Part shown: positions 63,026 through 64,000 of the stretch, one piece after another
Numbering within the stretch: the first letter of the stretch is position 1
Layout of the letters: the number at the start of each line of letters is the position of its first letter
Assembly: GCF_014297275.1 (NCBI RefSeq)
Contig: NZ_JACOQK010000001.1
Span: 1,426,001-1,490,000, forward strand
Direction: 5' to 3'
Length of the DNA stretch: 64,000 nucleotides
From: Clostridium facile
GTDB lineage: Bacteria; Bacillota; Clostridia; Oscillospirales; Ruminococcaceae
Program-made: the position numbers and the translations under genes
Notes under the pieces: generated by a model
Told to the model about the DNA's origin: nothing
Database searches by the model: none
The model's input: only the letters and a program-made list of their open reading frames with translations

Positions 63026-63052
63026 TTCGATCACCTTTCTAACCATATGATA

Positions 63053-63098
63053 AAAACGTTTTGGGAATGCCATAAAGCCTCCAAAACGTTTTTGTTTT
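63053..63098 (-). terminator. Terminator between the shell-protein gene and pepD
   Basis: AAAAACGTTTTGG and CCAAAACGTTTTT form a 13-bp stem with a ~15-nt loop. On the minus strand it follows the shell-protein stop by about 5 bp and ends in TTTTT. Confidence 0.7.
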
Positions 63099-63102
63099 TT
63101 CT

Positions 63103-63813
63103 TTATAAATAGGGTGTCTTTACCGGGTCGGGATATTCTCCCATAGTACACAAAAGTTGAATCCCTGTTTCCCGCGCTTTTATTACTGCCTGACGGACTG
63201 CATCCGCTTCCCCGCAGATTGTGATAACCACTTCGTTGGAAAAACTGGTCCCCTGGGTTGGAGTTCCGTAACTGACCAGTTCCACCCCTGCTGATTTCAT
63301 TGCCAAATCCGCAATAACCATCCCAATCGGTGCCGGACAGGAACAGATAAAGCCAAATGCTTTGTCAATTGGAGCGCCAAACGCCATATGAATTGCTTTC
63401 CCAGCCCGAGCGGTAAACTGTACTTCCAAATGCCCAGCCTCACTGATATAAAGTTCCCCCGCGTTCTGGTCAATCAACTTTAAAGAAAGTTCCACTGCCT
63501 GGCGGACATCGGAAACATCTTTTCCTCCAATGATAATAAAGTTACCATGTCCACCGCCGCTTTTGGTATCACGTGGCAATTCTATGGATAATACTTCTAT
63601 ATTACTCATTTTGGCAGCATCATCCACAGCCTTAATCTGGGCGCCAGCACCAGTACGGGAACCTATTAAACCAATGGTAGGATAGGTTAAATCCAAGTTC
63701 ATTCTACTGCGCAGTTGCTCATCCACATTGGCGATTACCAAACCAATGGTATCAGCAGCAGCGGTCCCAACAAATTCTGGTACACCTGGCAGTTGGTTGA
63801 GTATGTTTGTCAT
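63103..63813 (-). CDS. PduB-type microcompartment shell protein (BMC-T)
   Basis: A 236-residue tandem-BMC trimer-forming shell protein. The N-terminal EFVGTAAADTIGLVIANVD, then GSRTGAGAQI, the SIELPRDTKSGGGHG loop, EAGHLEVQFTARAG and GTSFSNEVVITI match PduB/EtuB-type subunits. Length equals the short PduB' form, lacking the ~37-residue N-terminal extension. It has its own promoter and no other shell or enzyme gene is visible in the window; neighbours beyond the right edge could complete a locus. PduB-type trimers carry a gated pore in microcompartment shells. Confidence 0.92.
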   Translation of the reverse strand: MTNILNQLPGVPEFVGTAAADTIGLVIANVDEQLRSRMNLDLTYPTIGLIGSRTGAGAQIKAVDDAAKMSNIEVLSIELPRDTKSGGGHGNFIIIGGKDVSDVRQAVELSLKLIDQNAGELYISEAGHLEVQFTARAGKAIHMAFGAPIDKAFGFICSCPAPIGMVIADLAMKSAGVELVSYGTPTQGTSFSNEVVITICGEADAVRQAVIKARETGIQLLCTMGEYPDPVKTPYL

Positions 63814-63878
63814 TGTATCGAAATCCTTCTTTTAATATTCAGTAAAAGATCCTATTCACTCCATATAAAATCAATTTT

Positions 63879-63907
63879 ATTATACCGGATAAAAGGGAAA
63901 AAATCAA
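63879..63907 (-). promoter_or_regulatory. Promoter of the PduB-type gene
   Basis: On the minus strand TTGATT (complement of 63902-63907) and TATAAT (complement of 63879-63884) are separated by 17 bp, about 65 bp before the start codon. Confidence 0.7.
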
Positions 63908-63929
63908 CTCCAATTCTCACAACTACCTT

Positions 63930-64000
63930 TTATAGCAAGGTTTGGTTTTGGAAAGACGGAATAAAACTTTCGGAGGCAGCTTCTCCTTCCTGTACAAAGA
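63930..64000 (-). CDS. Possible C-terminal end of an upstream gene
   Basis: One minus-strand frame is open from the right edge to a TAA at 63930 and reads about 22 residues with ordinary composition (EGEAASESF ... QNQTLL). The fragment is too short to identify. Confidence 0.25.
   Translation of the reverse strand, partial: FVQEGEAASESFIPSFQNQTLL

Overview
The window is a compact, AT-rich chromosomal segment of a Gram-positive Firmicute, most likely an anaerobic gut-type clostridium (class Clostridia, plausibly Oscillospirales). The reasons are strong AGGAGG-type ribosome binding sites, frequent TTG/GTG starts, sigma-A promoters of the TTGACA-N17-TATAAT kind, a PPi-type phosphofructokinase, a CwlD spore-cortex amidase, cell-wall sorting tails ending in TGD, and several small proteins typical of clostridia. 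I see no phage, transposon, CRISPR array or rRNA. There is one tRNA, tRNA-Leu(GAG).

Region by region. 0-2.4 kb: the start of an alanine/sodium symporter (minus strand), then an EamA exporter overlapping a predicted ECF S-component. 2.5-6.8 kb: PPi-phosphofructokinase, RadA, CwlD and CoaX on the minus strand, with a consensus promoter before coaX. 6.9-11.3 kb: two small unknown proteins, cardiolipin synthase, an unusual AroE-like dehydrogenase and an overlapping glycerate kinase. 11.3-15.7 kb: tRNA-Leu, an AT-rich stretch with a superoxide dismutase, and a two-gene OpuC/EgtU-type importer. 15.8-22.4 kb: a wall-anchored GH106-like enzyme divergent from an AraC regulator, and a MATE pump divergent from an Lrp/AsnC regulator. 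22.6-27.2 kb: an SPFH/zinc-ribbon protein, a membrane protein and a zinc-ribbon/TIR/TM/DUF6273 protein. This three-gene module is the best candidate for an undescribed system. 27.4-34.3 kb: MATE and EamA transporters, YbaK, NhaC, RlmA and a membrane glycosyltransferase.

34.5-38.7 kb holds a second large secreted glycosidase-like protein. Its reading frame is broken in an A9 tract just before a FIVAR-rich wall-anchor region, so slippage could switch between a released and an anchored form. 39-46 kb is a nine-gene minus-strand operon starting at thyX: thyX, UPF0291, tmk, DUF2156, GNAT, DJ-1, 5-FTHF cyclo-ligase, mltG and a U32 protein. It mixes thymidylate/folate metabolism with wall processing. 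46-48 kb: a cysteine-rich unknown protein with a sigma-K-like promoter, a 64-aa unknown and a nicotinamidase-like hydrolase. 48-60.4 kb: clpE, cvpA, DUF5711, truA, the ECF energising module ecfT-ecfA2-ecfA1, an rRNA methyltransferase, glmM and ruvB-ruvA-ruvC. 60.9-64 kb: a small membrane protein, the dipeptidase PepD and a solitary PduB-type microcompartment shell protein.

The EcfA1-A2-T module at 53-56 kb could energise the S-component at 1.8 kb, since group II modules are shared. The two glycosidases, the AraC regulator and the glycosyltransferase point to surface glycan processing. All family calls were made by reading motifs; no database search was run.
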